A stretch of DNA of 33,276 bases from Candidatus Binatia bacterium (GCA_022824615.1 JAJDZM010000307.1:1-33276); one strand, 5' to 3'; shown: positions 1 to 6,371, numbered from the stretch's first letter. Numbers and translations: made by a program. The notes: generated by a model from the letters alone, not told the origin.

Positions 1-129
1 CGCCATTTGATTGAAAACTTCTTCGCCAAACTCAAGCAATACCGCGCGCTTGCCACTCGCTACGACAAACGCGCTGTCAGCTTTCTCGGAGCCATCCACC
101 TCGCCGCTTCGGTTATCCTCCTTAACTGA
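1..129 (+). mobile_element. 3' end of an IS5-like transposase gene (partial)
   Basis: Frame 1 is open from the window edge to a TGA at 127-129 and encodes 42 residues that begin RHLIENFFAKLKQYRALATR and continue with YDKR. The N-x-F-x-x-L-K/R...R-x-A-x-R-Y-[DE]K pattern is the familiar C-terminal end of IS5/IS4-superfamily (DDE) transposases, including the final catalytic glutamate region (IENFF). The rest of the gene lies outside the window. The coding end overlaps the stop codon of the next, oppositely oriented gene by 8 bp. I see no terminal inverted repeat directly after it, so the right end of the element may be degenerate or lost. Family assignment is by motif recognition only. Confidence 0.75.
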
Positions 130-400
130 TGACACCCCCTAAGCTAGCCATGATGCGGAGCATCAGGTCAGTCGAGACATCGTGGGTATTGCGGTTGAGA
201 ATCGCTGTCATACGGGAGCGGGAAGTCCGAGCCAGTTTGGCCACCTGAGCATGGGTGAGTCCGCTTTTCTCCACAACCTCAATAATTTTGTCATTCAAGT
301 CGCTCCGCAACTGGATTTCCGCGCCATCAACGGGAGTCAGTCCTAAAATTTCTGCCAGCGCAGTTGCATCTTCTGCAACGGCAGGTTTCGCTGAGTGCAT
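122..400 (-). CDS. XRE/HigA-like helix-turn-helix protein, possible orphan antitoxin
   Basis: A 92-aa protein starting MHSAKPAVAEDA. Residues from about 40 to 90 (GLTHAQVAKLARTSRSRMTA followed by ILNR) form a helix-turn-helix of the XRE/HigA type, preceded by an 'LGLTPVDGAEIQLRSDL' segment like that of HigA-2 family antitoxins. Such proteins bind their own promoter and neutralise a RelE/HigB-like toxin, but no toxin gene is next to it. I chose the ATG at 398-400. An upstream start is possible but would be read through the neighbouring antitoxin-like frame. The gene's 5' end overlaps the 3' end of the ribbon-helix-helix ORF, and its stop overlaps the transposase end. The C-terminus is a little shorter than in related antitoxins, which may reflect the IS junction. 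Function is inferred. Confidence 0.6.
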   Translation of the reverse strand: MHSAKPAVAEDATALAEILGLTPVDGAEIQLRSDLNDKIIEVVEKSGLTHAQVAKLARTSRSRMTAILNRNTHDVSTDLMLRIMASLGGVIS

Positions 401-639
401 GGAGCATCTTCCATCGCCCGGCAGAGCGTTTCGCGGCTGTCGATATCGACCCGGAATCCGCCGCTTCGCCAAGTCGGCAGCGGTGGCAGAGCAGCGGGCT
501 GACCATCAGCGGGCTTCCCTTCGACAAGGACCTGCCTGAGACCAGATTCGACGAGGGCGGACACAGGGACCCCACGCCGTGCCGCTTCTTCTTGCAGCTT
601 TTGCATCACCGTTTGGTCTATGTCGAAGGGCGTTTTCAT
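343..639 (-). CDS. VapB-like ribbon-helix-helix antitoxin, C-terminally extended
   Basis: The start MKTPFDIDQTVMQKLQEEAA, followed by a basic stretch and SALVESGLRQVL, is the usual ribbon-helix-helix N-terminus of VapB-family antitoxins. The middle (LPPLPTWRSGGFRVDIDSRE) also matches this family, in which proteins normally end just after a 'LYRAM' element. Here that element reads LCRAMED and the frame continues for about 20 more residues, into the next gene. This suggests that the original stop was lost. No PIN-domain VapC follows. Instead the frame overlaps the HTH gene at 122-400 by 58 bp on the same strand. Start chosen at the ATG at 637-639, directly before the conserved RHH strand. Family is recognised; present function is uncertain. 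Confidence 0.6.
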   Translation of the reverse strand: MKTPFDIDQTVMQKLQEEAARRGVPVSALVESGLRQVLVEGKPADGQPAALPPLPTWRSGGFRVDIDSRETLCRAMEDAPCTQRNLPLQKMQLRWQKF

Positions 640-681
640 AGGGCAAGCATACAAGCACTACGCCATTACATCAATGCGAGG

Positions 682-711
682 ATAGTAAGGACCGTAGCGT
701 ATAAGGCTCAA
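682..711 (-). promoter_or_regulatory. Candidate promoter of the antitoxin-like pair
   Basis: Read on the minus strand, TTGAGC (complement of 706-711) and TACTAT (complement of 682-687) are separated by 18 bp and lie 43 bp upstream of the ATG at 639. The spacer holds GTAGCGTATA, a string that also occurs just upstream of the HigBA module near 6260. Consensus match only. Confidence 0.3.
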
Positions 712-764
712 CAGGACAGAACGAAGCAGGTGACACTAGGTGAATCCGACCTACTATCTGTCCC

Positions 765-1328
765 TCACTGCTTACGGTGTTGCCACCGCTTGTGCCGTAT
801 TCGAGCCCCGCTGGTGTTCAGACGGTAACGAAGCATCTCCAAGCTGACGCCGTAGCGGTTGCAAGCAGCATCCTCCGTACAACCAGACCGGACGATCTTC
901 ATCGCGGCAGCGTTAGGAATAAGGATGTGACCGGCTAGGCAGTTCGCCTCGTCCTCTATGTCCTTGTTGAAGCGACGGCCTCTAAGATGGTCGAATGTTT
1001 GCGGGGCATGTGCAAGAAGCGCATGCGCGATCTCATGGGCTATGTTGCTGTTTCTACGGCGGAAACTGTGCCCATCGTTTACGAGGATAATACTGCCAGG
1101 GTTTAGCTGAAGCAGTGATGCCGAAAAAGCGCCGGTGTCGCCCTCGACAAGTTGCGCAACGTGTTCCGGGGATACATCGGCAAACGTCGAGATCGGGACA
1201 ATAGGGAATCCTAGCTTGGTAGCCAAGGCGTCAAGGTCCATCGGTGCCTCATCAGGAAGGCACATCTGACGACGGAGCCCGATGGCGATTCGGTCTGCAC
1301 CTGCCTTGAATCCTCGCGGAAAGCCCAC
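765..1328 (-). CDS. ImmA/IrrE-family metallopeptidase
   Basis: A 187-aa protein with the zinc protease motif HEIAH at residues 98-102 and a downstream IEDEANCLAGHIL segment (about 124-135) supplying the third ligand, the standard layout of ImmA/IrrE peptidases (COG2856). Known members cleave a partner XRE-type repressor in response to stress or intercellular signals, as in ICEBs1 ImmA/ImmR and Deinococcus IrrE/DdrO. The gene begins 4 bp after the XRE gene at 1333-1671 and is surely co-transcribed with it, so that repressor is the expected substrate. Both are divergent from the ubiquitin-like operon. The start shown gives a normal-length N-terminal domain. Length is typical of the family. Family assignment is strong; the substrate is inferred from position. 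Confidence 0.88.
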   Translation of the reverse strand: MGFPRGFKAGADRIAIGLRRQMCLPDEAPMDLDALATKLGFPIVPISTFADVSPEHVAQLVEGDTGAFSASLLQLNPGSIILVNDGHSFRRRNSNIAHEIAHALLAHAPQTFDHLRGRRFNKDIEDEANCLAGHILIPNAAAMKIVRSGCTEDAACNRYGVSLEMLRYRLNTSGARIRHKRWQHRKQ

Positions 1329-1332
1329 CCTA

Positions 1333-1671
1333 TCACTTCTCCCTAAAGCGCTCGTAGGCTACCTTAATGATCTCTTCGAGCGCCTTGGCACTCTCCGGCT
1401 TCAGATTTTTGTCCGTTCTCAAGGTGGCCGTGATCTGCGCCAAGGGTTCCGGCTTGTTGGCCTGGGGAAGGAAGTCTGAGGCGTCCAAACCGGACCATGC
1501 GAGCAGGAGGGCGAGGCCGTCGACCCCAGGGCGGCGGCCCTGAGACAGCCGCGTCAGAGTAGAGGCACTGACACCGCATTGTGCCGAAACTTCCTTCCAA
1601 TTCAAGCCCTTAGAAACTCGCTGGGCGTCGAGTGCCGCATAGAAGCCAGCTATGTTGAATTCGTCCATCAT
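1333..1671 (-). CDS. XRE-family repressor, partner of ImmA/IrrE protease
   Basis: A 112-aa DNA-binding protein. Residues 14-57 (NWKEVSAQCGVSASTLTRLS followed by QGRRP) form a clear XRE helix-turn-helix. The C-terminal half (about 65-112) is charged and helical, with no recognised domain. Two adjacent ATGs (1671 and 1668) follow an AGGAGG ribosome site at the right distance. The gene is directly followed by the ImmA/IrrE peptidase, and 112 bp separate its start from the divergent ubiquitin-like gene. That gap carries an inverted repeat (1735-1754), so it probably represses the ubiquitin-like operon, itself, or both. Repressor class is seen in the sequence; the target is inference. Confidence 0.85.
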   Translation of the reverse strand: MMDEFNIAGFYAALDAQRVSKGLNWKEVSAQCGVSASTLTRLSQGRRPGVDGLALLLAWSGLDASDFLPQANKPEPLAQITATLRTDKNLKPESAKALEEIIKVAYERFREK

Positions 1672-1734
1672 TAGCCCCTCCTTTTTTTATTTCACTATTG
1701 CAATTAAAAACCTAATATACAATTATCGTTCTGG

Positions 1735-1754
1735 CAGTTGCTTCATAGCAACTG
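1735..1754. promoter_or_regulatory. Perfect inverted repeat, candidate operator
   Basis: CAGTTGC-TTCATA-GCAACTG is a perfect 7-bp inverted repeat with a 6-bp spacer. It lies in the AT-rich gap between the divergent XRE gene and the ubiquitin-like gene, 30 bp upstream of the latter's ATG. Size and symmetry fit a dimeric XRE repressor site. Placed here, bound repressor would overlap the probable transcription start of the ubiquitin-like operon. TACAAT (1718-1723) upstream is a possible -10 element, but no well-spaced -35 was found. Confidence 0.45.
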
Positions 1755-1783
1755 ACTATCGTTTGAGCAACAGGAGAAATCCG

Positions 1784-2050
1784 ATGGATCAAGACCAGAC
1801 CAACACTGAGGAAACCGCTGTGGAATGCAATATCCACGTCAACGAGCAAGTTGTCACTCTCGTCAGCGGACCGTACAAGGCGACGGACATCAAGCGGAAA
1901 GCCATAGAACAAAACGTGTCTATCGAGATGGACTTTGTACTGAGCATTGAGGAGGAGCCGCGGAAGACCAGGGTCATTGACGACGAAGAGGTGATCGTTG
2001 TCGAGGCGGATATCTGTTTCATCGCGGTGCCTGACGATGACAACTCCTGA
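1784..2050 (+). CDS. Ubiquitin-like modifier protein (single multiubiquitin-type domain)
   Basis: An 88-aa protein, MDQDQTNTEETAVECNIHVN and onward. A short polar N-terminus (about 1-14) precedes one beta-grasp-like domain: strand IHVNEQVVTLVSGPYKATDI, a helix, then DFVLSIEE and a last strand EADICFIAV. The pattern V-N-x2-V-x-L...T-x2-D-I-K...F-x-L...V matches bacterial ubiquitin-like proteins of the multiubiquitin group, found in operons with E1, E2 and JAB proteins (Iyer, Burroughs and Aravind). The C-terminus is VPDDDNS, without the diglycine of ubiquitin, so processing or a different conjugation chemistry must be considered. An AGGAG site 8 bp upstream fixes the start at 1784. The next gene starts inside this one. 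The protein is probably the modifier of the operon. Assignment rests on fold pattern plus neighbours. Confidence 0.75.
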   Translation: MDQDQTNTEETAVECNIHVNEQVVTLVSGPYKATDIKRKAIEQNVSIEMDFVLSIEEEPRKTRVIDDEEVIVVEADICFIAVPDDDNS

Positions 2051-2444
2051 CGTTATCAATGTAAAGCCGGAGGTCGGCCAAGCGATACGGGACATCGCCG
2101 CCGCCTTCCCTGACGCAACGGTTAGTGCTGATGGGGATAGCGCTGGGGGAGCATACGTCTTCGTCAGGGACGTGCCGCTTGCCTCAATCTACCAGCAGCA
2201 CAAGACCTGGGTGGGTTTCCACATTACCTACATGTACCCGGAAGCCGACGTCTACCCGCACTTCGTGCGAGCAGACCTCTGTCGGGCGGACGGTGCTCCC
2301 CTTGGGGATGGTACGTCACCGGCCTCATTTCAAGGTCAAGCCGCGGTGCAGCTTTCACGGCGCTCCAACCGCCTGAATCCAGCGACTGACACCGCGCTGC
2401 TCAAACTACAGAAGGTACTCCGGTGGCTCAACAACCGTCCATGA
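2037..2444 (+). CDS. E2-like (UBC-related) protein of the ubiquitin-like operon
   Basis: A 135-aa protein whose ATG lies inside the end of the modifier gene (14-bp overlap) and whose stop overlaps the next start as ATGA. The centre (WVGFHITYMYPEADVYPHFV at 58-77) resembles the E2-fold signature of a strand followed by YP-x3-x-YP and a further strand. The C-terminal part has a conserved-looking QLSRRSNRLNPATDTALLKL segment. There is a single cysteine, C82 (RADLCRAD), in the region after the YP motif, so it is the only candidate for a thioester. The classical HPN tripeptide is absent. In bacterial ubiquitin-like operons, proteins of this size between modifier and E1 are E2-family members. I assign it mainly by context, and an adaptor without catalysis remains possible. 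Confidence 0.6.
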   Translation: MTTPDVINVKPEVGQAIRDIAAAFPDATVSADGDSAGGAYVFVRDVPLASIYQQHKTWVGFHITYMYPEADVYPHFVRADLCRADGAPLGDGTSPASFQGQAAVQLSRRSNRLNPATDTALLKLQKVLRWLNNRP

Positions 2445-3898
2445 ACAAGCCATGGCGCATCCTCATACCAGAAGGACTCTACGCCAAGCTCCATGCGCAC
2501 CTCTTCCCAGATGACAGAGACGAACACGGAGCTGTCATCCTTGCAGGCGTCGCTGAGACAGAACACGAAGTTCGAATCCTTGCGCGAGAACTACATCTGG
2601 CGACAGATGGCCGTGACTATGTGCCCGGCAAGCGCGGCTACCGTATGTTGAGGGCCGAGTTCATCAATGACAGGGTGTTGAAGGCCCGCGATGAGCGTTT
2701 GGTCTACCTTGCCATCCACAATCATGCTGGTACCAATGCAGTAGCCTTCTCTGGCGACGATCTCCACTCACACGAGCGGGGCTATCCGGCACTGCTACAG
2801 ATCGCCCGAGGTATGCCCGTCGGGGCGCTAGTTTTCGCAAAAGGTGCCATCGCTGGCGATATCTGGATATCGGATAGTTGCCGAGTACCACTTGTCGGGG
2901 CCACCATCGTCGGTCGCCGCCGACAACTTCTTACACCAAGGCCGTCCACTGACTCACTGCGAACCGACCCATGTTACGACCGTCAGGTGCGGCTATTTGG
3001 AGACCGTGGGCAAGATATTCTGACTAAGGCGAAGGTAGCCATTGTTGGACTTGGTGGAGTCGGCTCGCTGTTGGCCGAGATTCTCGCACGTCTAGGGGTA
3101 GGGCATTTTGTGCTCATTGACCCAGACCGCACGGAGTCGTCAAACTTGCCGCGATTGATCGGAGCGACACGATGGGACGTTGCTCCAAAGTTCTTGGAAG
3201 AAACCTCTTGGGGTTGGCTTCGTCCGATAGAGCGACTACTGTCACGGCGCAAAACTTCCCTCGCCCGACGCAATATCCGACGCGCTAATCGAGGCGCGCG
3301 GGTGCAGGCTTTTGCTACCGATATCGTTGAACCAGATGTAGTAGAACACCTGAAGGACTGCGATTACATCTTCTTGGCGGCAGACACCATGAGAGCACGA
3401 CGTATTTTCAACGCTATCGTCCATCAATACCTGATCCCCGGTGTTCAAATTGGTGCAAAAGTCAACAGTGACAAGACGGGCACTGTGGGTGATGTGTATG
3501 CTGTCACTCGTCCGGTCACGCCGGAATCGGGTTGTCTTTTATGCAGCCGGTTCATCAATCCGGCCAAGCTACAGGAAGAATTGTCGTCCGAGGAAGAGCG
3601 GCGCGTGCAACGATACGTGAACGATGAGGACGTCGTCGCGCCAAGTGTGATTACTCTCAATGCCCTTGCTAGTGCTCAAGCGGCTAACGACTTCCTCTTT
3701 TACATGACCGGGCTTACTAAGGAGAACGCTTCGCTCAGCTACATGTATTTTCGACCCCTGCACCGCGAAGTCTCGTGGGATCAACCGCCTGCTCGCAACG
3801 ACTGTCTTGATTGTGGTCGCTCTGAGCGCAGTCGCTTCGCAAGGGGTGGTGGAAAGAGTCTGCCTGTGAAATTACCGCGGCCTCGGTTTCATTCGTGA
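2441..3898 (+). CDS. JAB deubiquitinase-like / ThiF-E1 fusion protein
   Basis: A 485-aa two-domain protein. Residues 1-145 form a JAB/JAMM metalloprotease: E28, HNH at 93-95, S104 and D107 (AFSGDDLHSHERGYPAL), the pattern that binds zinc and hydrolyses isopeptide bonds in AMSH/Rpn11 relatives. Residues 180-460 form a ThiF/E1 adenylyltransferase: GLGGVG at 203-208 for ATP, D227, SSNLPR at 233-238 and D315. Two CxxC pairs (365/368 and 455/458) probably hold the usual structural zinc. No cysteine lies between 316 and 364, so no E1 active-site cysteine is evident. Start chosen at the ATG at 2441, which overlaps the previous stop as ATGA; a GTG at 2423 is in frame. The 3' end overlaps hsdS tail to tail by 10 bp. 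The protein would both activate the modifier and remove or mature it. Confidence 0.88.
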   Translation: MNKPWRILIPEGLYAKLHAHLFPDDRDEHGAVILAGVAETEHEVRILARELHLATDGRDYVPGKRGYRMLRAEFINDRVLKARDERLVYLAIHNHAGTNAVAFSGDDLHSHERGYPALLQIARGMPVGALVFAKGAIAGDIWISDSCRVPLVGATIVGRRRQLLTPRPSTDSLRTDPCYDRQVRLFGDRGQDILTKAKVAIVGLGGVGSLLAEILARLGVGHFVLIDPDRTESSNLPRLIGATRWDVAPKFLEETSWGWLRPIERLLSRRKTSLARRNIRRANRGARVQAFATDIVEPDVVEHLKDCDYIFLAADTMRARRIFNAIVHQYLIPGVQIGAKVNSDKTGTVGDVYAVTRPVTPESGCLLCSRFINPAKLQEELSSEEERRVQRYVNDEDVVAPSVITLNALASAQAANDFLFYMTGLTKENASLSYMYFRPLHREVSWDQPPARNDCLDCGRSERSRFARGGGKSLPVKLPRPRFHS

Positions 3899-5574
3899 TA
3901 AGCCTCCTGAGGTCCTGAGTTCAGTCGCGACACCTCTTCTCCATCTACGCCTAACACCCCGTGCAACACCGCCCCCACCAACCGCCCCCGCGTCTCCTCA
4001 CCCGCAGCAAGGCCCGCCTCCAGCCGGTCACACACCGCCATCAGTTCATCGACCTTAGCGACAATACGGCGCTGTTCGGCAAGTGGTGGGAGGGGAAATA
4101 AATACGACGCAAGCCCTTTGCCGGTGAAATGTTTGATACCAGTGCCAGTGAAATACTCGGCCAAACGCCCGTCATCGGCGCTCGCCCGAAGAGCCTTCAC
4201 GAAAAATTCACTATCTACGAAGTCCAAAAAACGGACGCGATGAATTGCTTTCTGAAAGTAGATGTCGGTCTCGCGGGCATCCCACACCGCCGCCCGGCCC
4301 GGCTCGCCCCCCTCGCATATCATTACATCGCCGAATCGGAGTGCGAACTCTGGAAGCTCCGAATCCTCAAACCGCATTTCCAGCAAGTCTGATAGATCGA
4401 AGTCGAACCATCTCACATTGATATTGCGGAGGTATTTGCGGGGTGTTCCTTTGTTCTTGGCCTTATCGAGCATCTTCCCGAGTCGAGCGTGAGCTACCGC
4501 GCTCACGTTTACCCACGCCCAAGATTCGGGGAGGTCGAATGGTCCTGCACTTGGAACTGCAATCTTTCGGTGTTTCAACAATTCTCCCGCTGGCTCGTCC
4601 TCCGGGTTCTGCTCCACCAGCTTCCCCCGTACCGCCAAGTTGAGAATGGTCTGGCGGAGAGCCTGAATCTGGTCTGGGCGGGTGGTAAGAGAGGTGAGGT
4701 CGTTGAAGGCAAAAGCCGCGTGGTTCTGAAAGACCGCCGGGTCGGGGTCAGGCGTGCTGAGGCGGGCAAGGCTTGCCGTTACCAGCCGGTCGCGCGTGGC
4801 TTCCTGCTCCTTCCACGCTGTTTCTAGCCGGTCACAGAGGGCCATCAATTCATCGACTTTGGCGACGATACGGTGTTGTTCGGCAAGGGGTGGAAGGGGA
4901 AAGGGAGCGACTACGGCATCGTCCGTCCTCAATCGCGGCATCTTCGTTCCCTGACCAAGTTGCGTCACGTAATGCACAAAGTCAGGCCGTCGCAAAGCCA
5001 GTGCGCAGTACTTGGAACAGAGAGGGATATAAGGACGGAGAGCCACGATTTCGGTCGTCGAATATCCGGGCTTATCCGCAACAAGGACCTTGTTGAGATA
5101 CGGTCGCAGCTTTCCGTAGAGAATGTCGTCAACTCGAAACTCTGACTTGGTGCTCTTTGATTCTCGTTCAGTAGCAGTAATCCGAGCAAGCAATCTCCCC
5201 GTGTCTCTCTCAATGTCTTCAAGTTCCAGCAGCCACAATTCCGAGTTTAGGGCTATAGGTTCTCGTTTGATGCCAGCATCGTATAAAAAGAGGTTGCCGA
5301 GCGCAGCCCACTGCCATGAATCTGGCAAATCAAAGGGTAGGTCCGCGACCTTGACCCACTCAGCTTTGCTTTTCTTGACCTCCCCCGCCTCCACCATCCG
5401 CCTTTTTTCCGCCGCAATCCGTTTCAACAACTCCGACGCCGGCTCGTCGTTCGGGTCCTGCTCTACCAGCTTCCCGCGTACCGCCAAGTCAAGAATAAAC
5501 CTGCGTAAACGCGGAACAGCGTCCGGCGCGTCGGTGAGGCGGTCGAAGTGGGTGAGCAGGTGTTCGGTGTTCAT
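3889..5574 (-). CDS. hsdS: Type I restriction-modification specificity subunit
   Basis: A 561-aa HsdS with the usual two-fold layout. A conserved spacer begins each half (LAVRGKLVEQDPNDEPASEL near residue 30 and LAVRGKLVEQNPEDEPAGEL near 315). Each target-recognition domain (about 85-245 and 330-500) ends in PLPPLAEQ(H/R)RIVAKVDELM plus a helical conserved region. The two recognition domains differ, as expected for a bipartite DNA target. It would direct the HsdM and HsdR proteins encoded upstream at 6463-10314. A HigBA toxin-antitoxin pair separates it from hsdM by about 0.9 kb, so it is either at the end of one long operon or separately expressed. Length is normal and no frame disruption is visible. 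Confidence 0.93.
   Translation of the reverse strand: MNTEHLLTHFDRLTDAPDAVPRLRRFILDLAVRGKLVEQDPNDEPASELLKRIAAEKRRMVEAGEVKKSKAEWVKVADLPFDLPDSWQWAALGNLFLYDAGIKREPIALNSELWLLELEDIERDTGRLLARITATERESKSTKSEFRVDDILYGKLRPYLNKVLVADKPGYSTTEIVALRPYIPLCSKYCALALRRPDFVHYVTQLGQGTKMPRLRTDDAVVAPFPLPPLAEQHRIVAKVDELMALCDRLETAWKEQEATRDRLVTASLARLSTPDPDPAVFQNHAAFAFNDLTSLTTRPDQIQALRQTILNLAVRGKLVEQNPEDEPAGELLKHRKIAVPSAGPFDLPESWAWVNVSAVAHARLGKMLDKAKNKGTPRKYLRNINVRWFDFDLSDLLEMRFEDSELPEFALRFGDVMICEGGEPGRAAVWDARETDIYFQKAIHRVRFLDFVDSEFFVKALRASADDGRLAEYFTGTGIKHFTGKGLASYLFPLPPLAEQRRIVAKVDELMAVCDRLEAGLAAGEETRGRLVGAVLHGVLGVDGEEVSRLNSGPQEAYHE
4023..4098 (-). repeat. Direct repeat copy A inside hsdS
   Basis: This 76-bp stretch matches 4827-4902 (offset 804 bp) with only scattered differences. 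It encodes the PPLAEQ-RIVAKVDELMAVCD region that ends the second half of HsdS. Such repeats are a natural substrate for recombination that exchanges target-recognition domains. Confidence 0.7.
4827..4902 (-). repeat. Direct repeat copy B inside hsdS
   Basis: Partner of the repeat at 4023-4098, encoding the conserved segment that ends the first half of HsdS. Same orientation, same length. Confidence 0.7.
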
Positions 5575-5593
5575 TGGAGAGGCGACGAGGAGG

Positions 5594-5914
5594 TCAGGCA
5601 GCCTTTGTTTCCGGGGGCTTGGTCGTCACGCTCAGTTTCAGCCCAAGACTCTTCAACACGGCCTCAAGCGTAGAAAAGCGAGGGTTGCCCTTGCGGGACA
5701 ATGTGCGGTACAAGCTCTCCCGACTCAAGTGCGTATCCTGAGCGAGTTGTTTCATGCCATGTGCCTTGGCGACATCACGCAGGGCTAACAGAAAGACCTC
5801 TGACCCCTGTGCGTATTCGTCATCCAGGGCCGCGTTCAGATACGCTACAGCCTCTTCGGGGTCTTGGAGGTCCTGATAGAGGAGGTCTTCGTATGGAATA
5901 GTGCGCCTTGCCAT
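5594..5914 (-). CDS. higA: HigA-like antitoxin (addiction module antidote, TIGR02684 type)
   Basis: A 106-aa protein starting MARRTIPYEDLLYQDLQDPE, with the order typical of this antidote family: an acidic DLQDPEEAVAYLNAALDD stretch, then VFLLALRDVAKAHGMKQLAQ, then the HTH (THLSRESLYRTLSRKGNPRF) and the closing STLEAVLKSLGL. It would bind and neutralise the toxin encoded just upstream and repress the pair. The toxin stop (5919-5921) is 4 bp before this ATG, and GGGAGA at the end of the toxin gene serves as ribosome site, so the two are co-translated. An in-frame upstream ATG at 5929 is less likely. The gene sits between hsdM and hsdS on the same strand. Confidence 0.88.
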   Translation of the reverse strand: MARRTIPYEDLLYQDLQDPEEAVAYLNAALDDEYAQGSEVFLLALRDVAKAHGMKQLAQDTHLSRESLYRTLSRKGNPRFSTLEAVLKSLGLKLSVTTKPPETKAA

Positions 5915-5918
5915 ATTC

Positions 5919-6251
5919 TCATCTCCCAATATAGTCAGCCCAATACTCTTGGGCCTTTCTGATATCCACCGCTTGGGTCCGTTTCGTTCCCCCGCACAAA
6001 AGGAGGATGAAACGTGCGCCGTCTTGTCCGATATACACCCGATAGCCTGGACCGATATCTACGCGGAGTTCCAACACCCCATGCCCGACGGATTTGTAAT
6101 CTCCGAGGTTGCCGAGGCGGAGTCGCGCTAGCCTGACACGGATGTGATTACGCGCTTTCCGATCTTTCAGCGTACGCAGCCATTCCGCGAATGGCGTGCT
6201 CCCGTCGTTCGCGACATACGCGACAACCTGTCGATATCGACTCTCAGGCAT
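5919..6251 (-). CDS. higB: HigB/RelE-like toxin (addiction module killer, TIGR02683 type)
   Basis: A 110-aa basic protein, with the pattern of TIGR02683 toxins: PFAEWLRTLKDRKARNHIRV near the N-terminus, then LARLRLGNLGDYKSVGHGVLE, ELRVDIGPGYRVYIGQDG and LLLCGGTKRTQAVDIRKAQE. Members have the RelE/HigB fold and cleave mRNA at the ribosome. The gene appears intact. It precedes its antitoxin, the usual order in this family. GGAGG lies 4-8 bp before the ATG, and a 6-bp inverted repeat lies just upstream. Position between hsdM and hsdS suggests that it acts as a retention element for the restriction operon, which is inference. Confidence 0.9.
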   Translation of the reverse strand: MPESRYRQVVAYVANDGSTPFAEWLRTLKDRKARNHIRVRLARLRLGNLGDYKSVGHGVLELRVDIGPGYRVYIGQDGARFILLLCGGTKRTQAVDIRKAQEYWADYIGR

Positions 6252-6258
6252 AGCCTCC

Positions 6259-6276
6259 AGTAGCGTATAGGCTACT
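6259..6276. promoter_or_regulatory. Inverted repeat upstream of higB, candidate HigA operator
   Basis: AGTAGC-GTATAG-GCTACT is a perfect 6-bp inverted repeat with a 6-bp centre, ending 8 bp before the higB start codon. Autoregulatory operators of toxin-antitoxin pairs are usually found in this position. A related string, GTAGCGTATA, lies at 694-703 upstream of the antitoxin-like pair. Confidence 0.45.
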
Positions 6277-6332
6277 TTTTGGCAATGCTTTGGGAGTGTA
6301 ACCGACCCTTAGCCTCAATCTATAGCTATATC

Positions 6333-6371
6333 GTTCTGCTCTCGTCATGCCGGACGTGATCCGGCATCCAG
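6333..6371. repeat. Dispersed palindromic repeat, copy 1
   Basis: This 39-bp sequence recurs in inverted orientation at 16801-16839 with two differences. Its core ATGCCGGA-CGTGA-TCCGGCAT is an 8-bp inverted repeat. It lies in the gap between hsdM and higB. REP-like intergenic elements look like this. The following 40 bp (CTTCGACTTCGC...GCTCAGGACGAAC) look like a second common intergenic repeat type. Confidence 0.75.

Noticed and set aside
694..708. Possible operator before the VapB-like gene
   Set aside because: Only one half of the inverted repeat seen at higB is present here, so I did not annotate it as an operator and kept it only as a low-interest observation.
4500..4516. CTCACGTTTACCCACG inside hsdS, resembling the ACGTTTAC repeat
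   Set aside because: It shares only the ACGTTTAC core, and lacks the flanking GGAC and TCTT bases, so it is a chance match.
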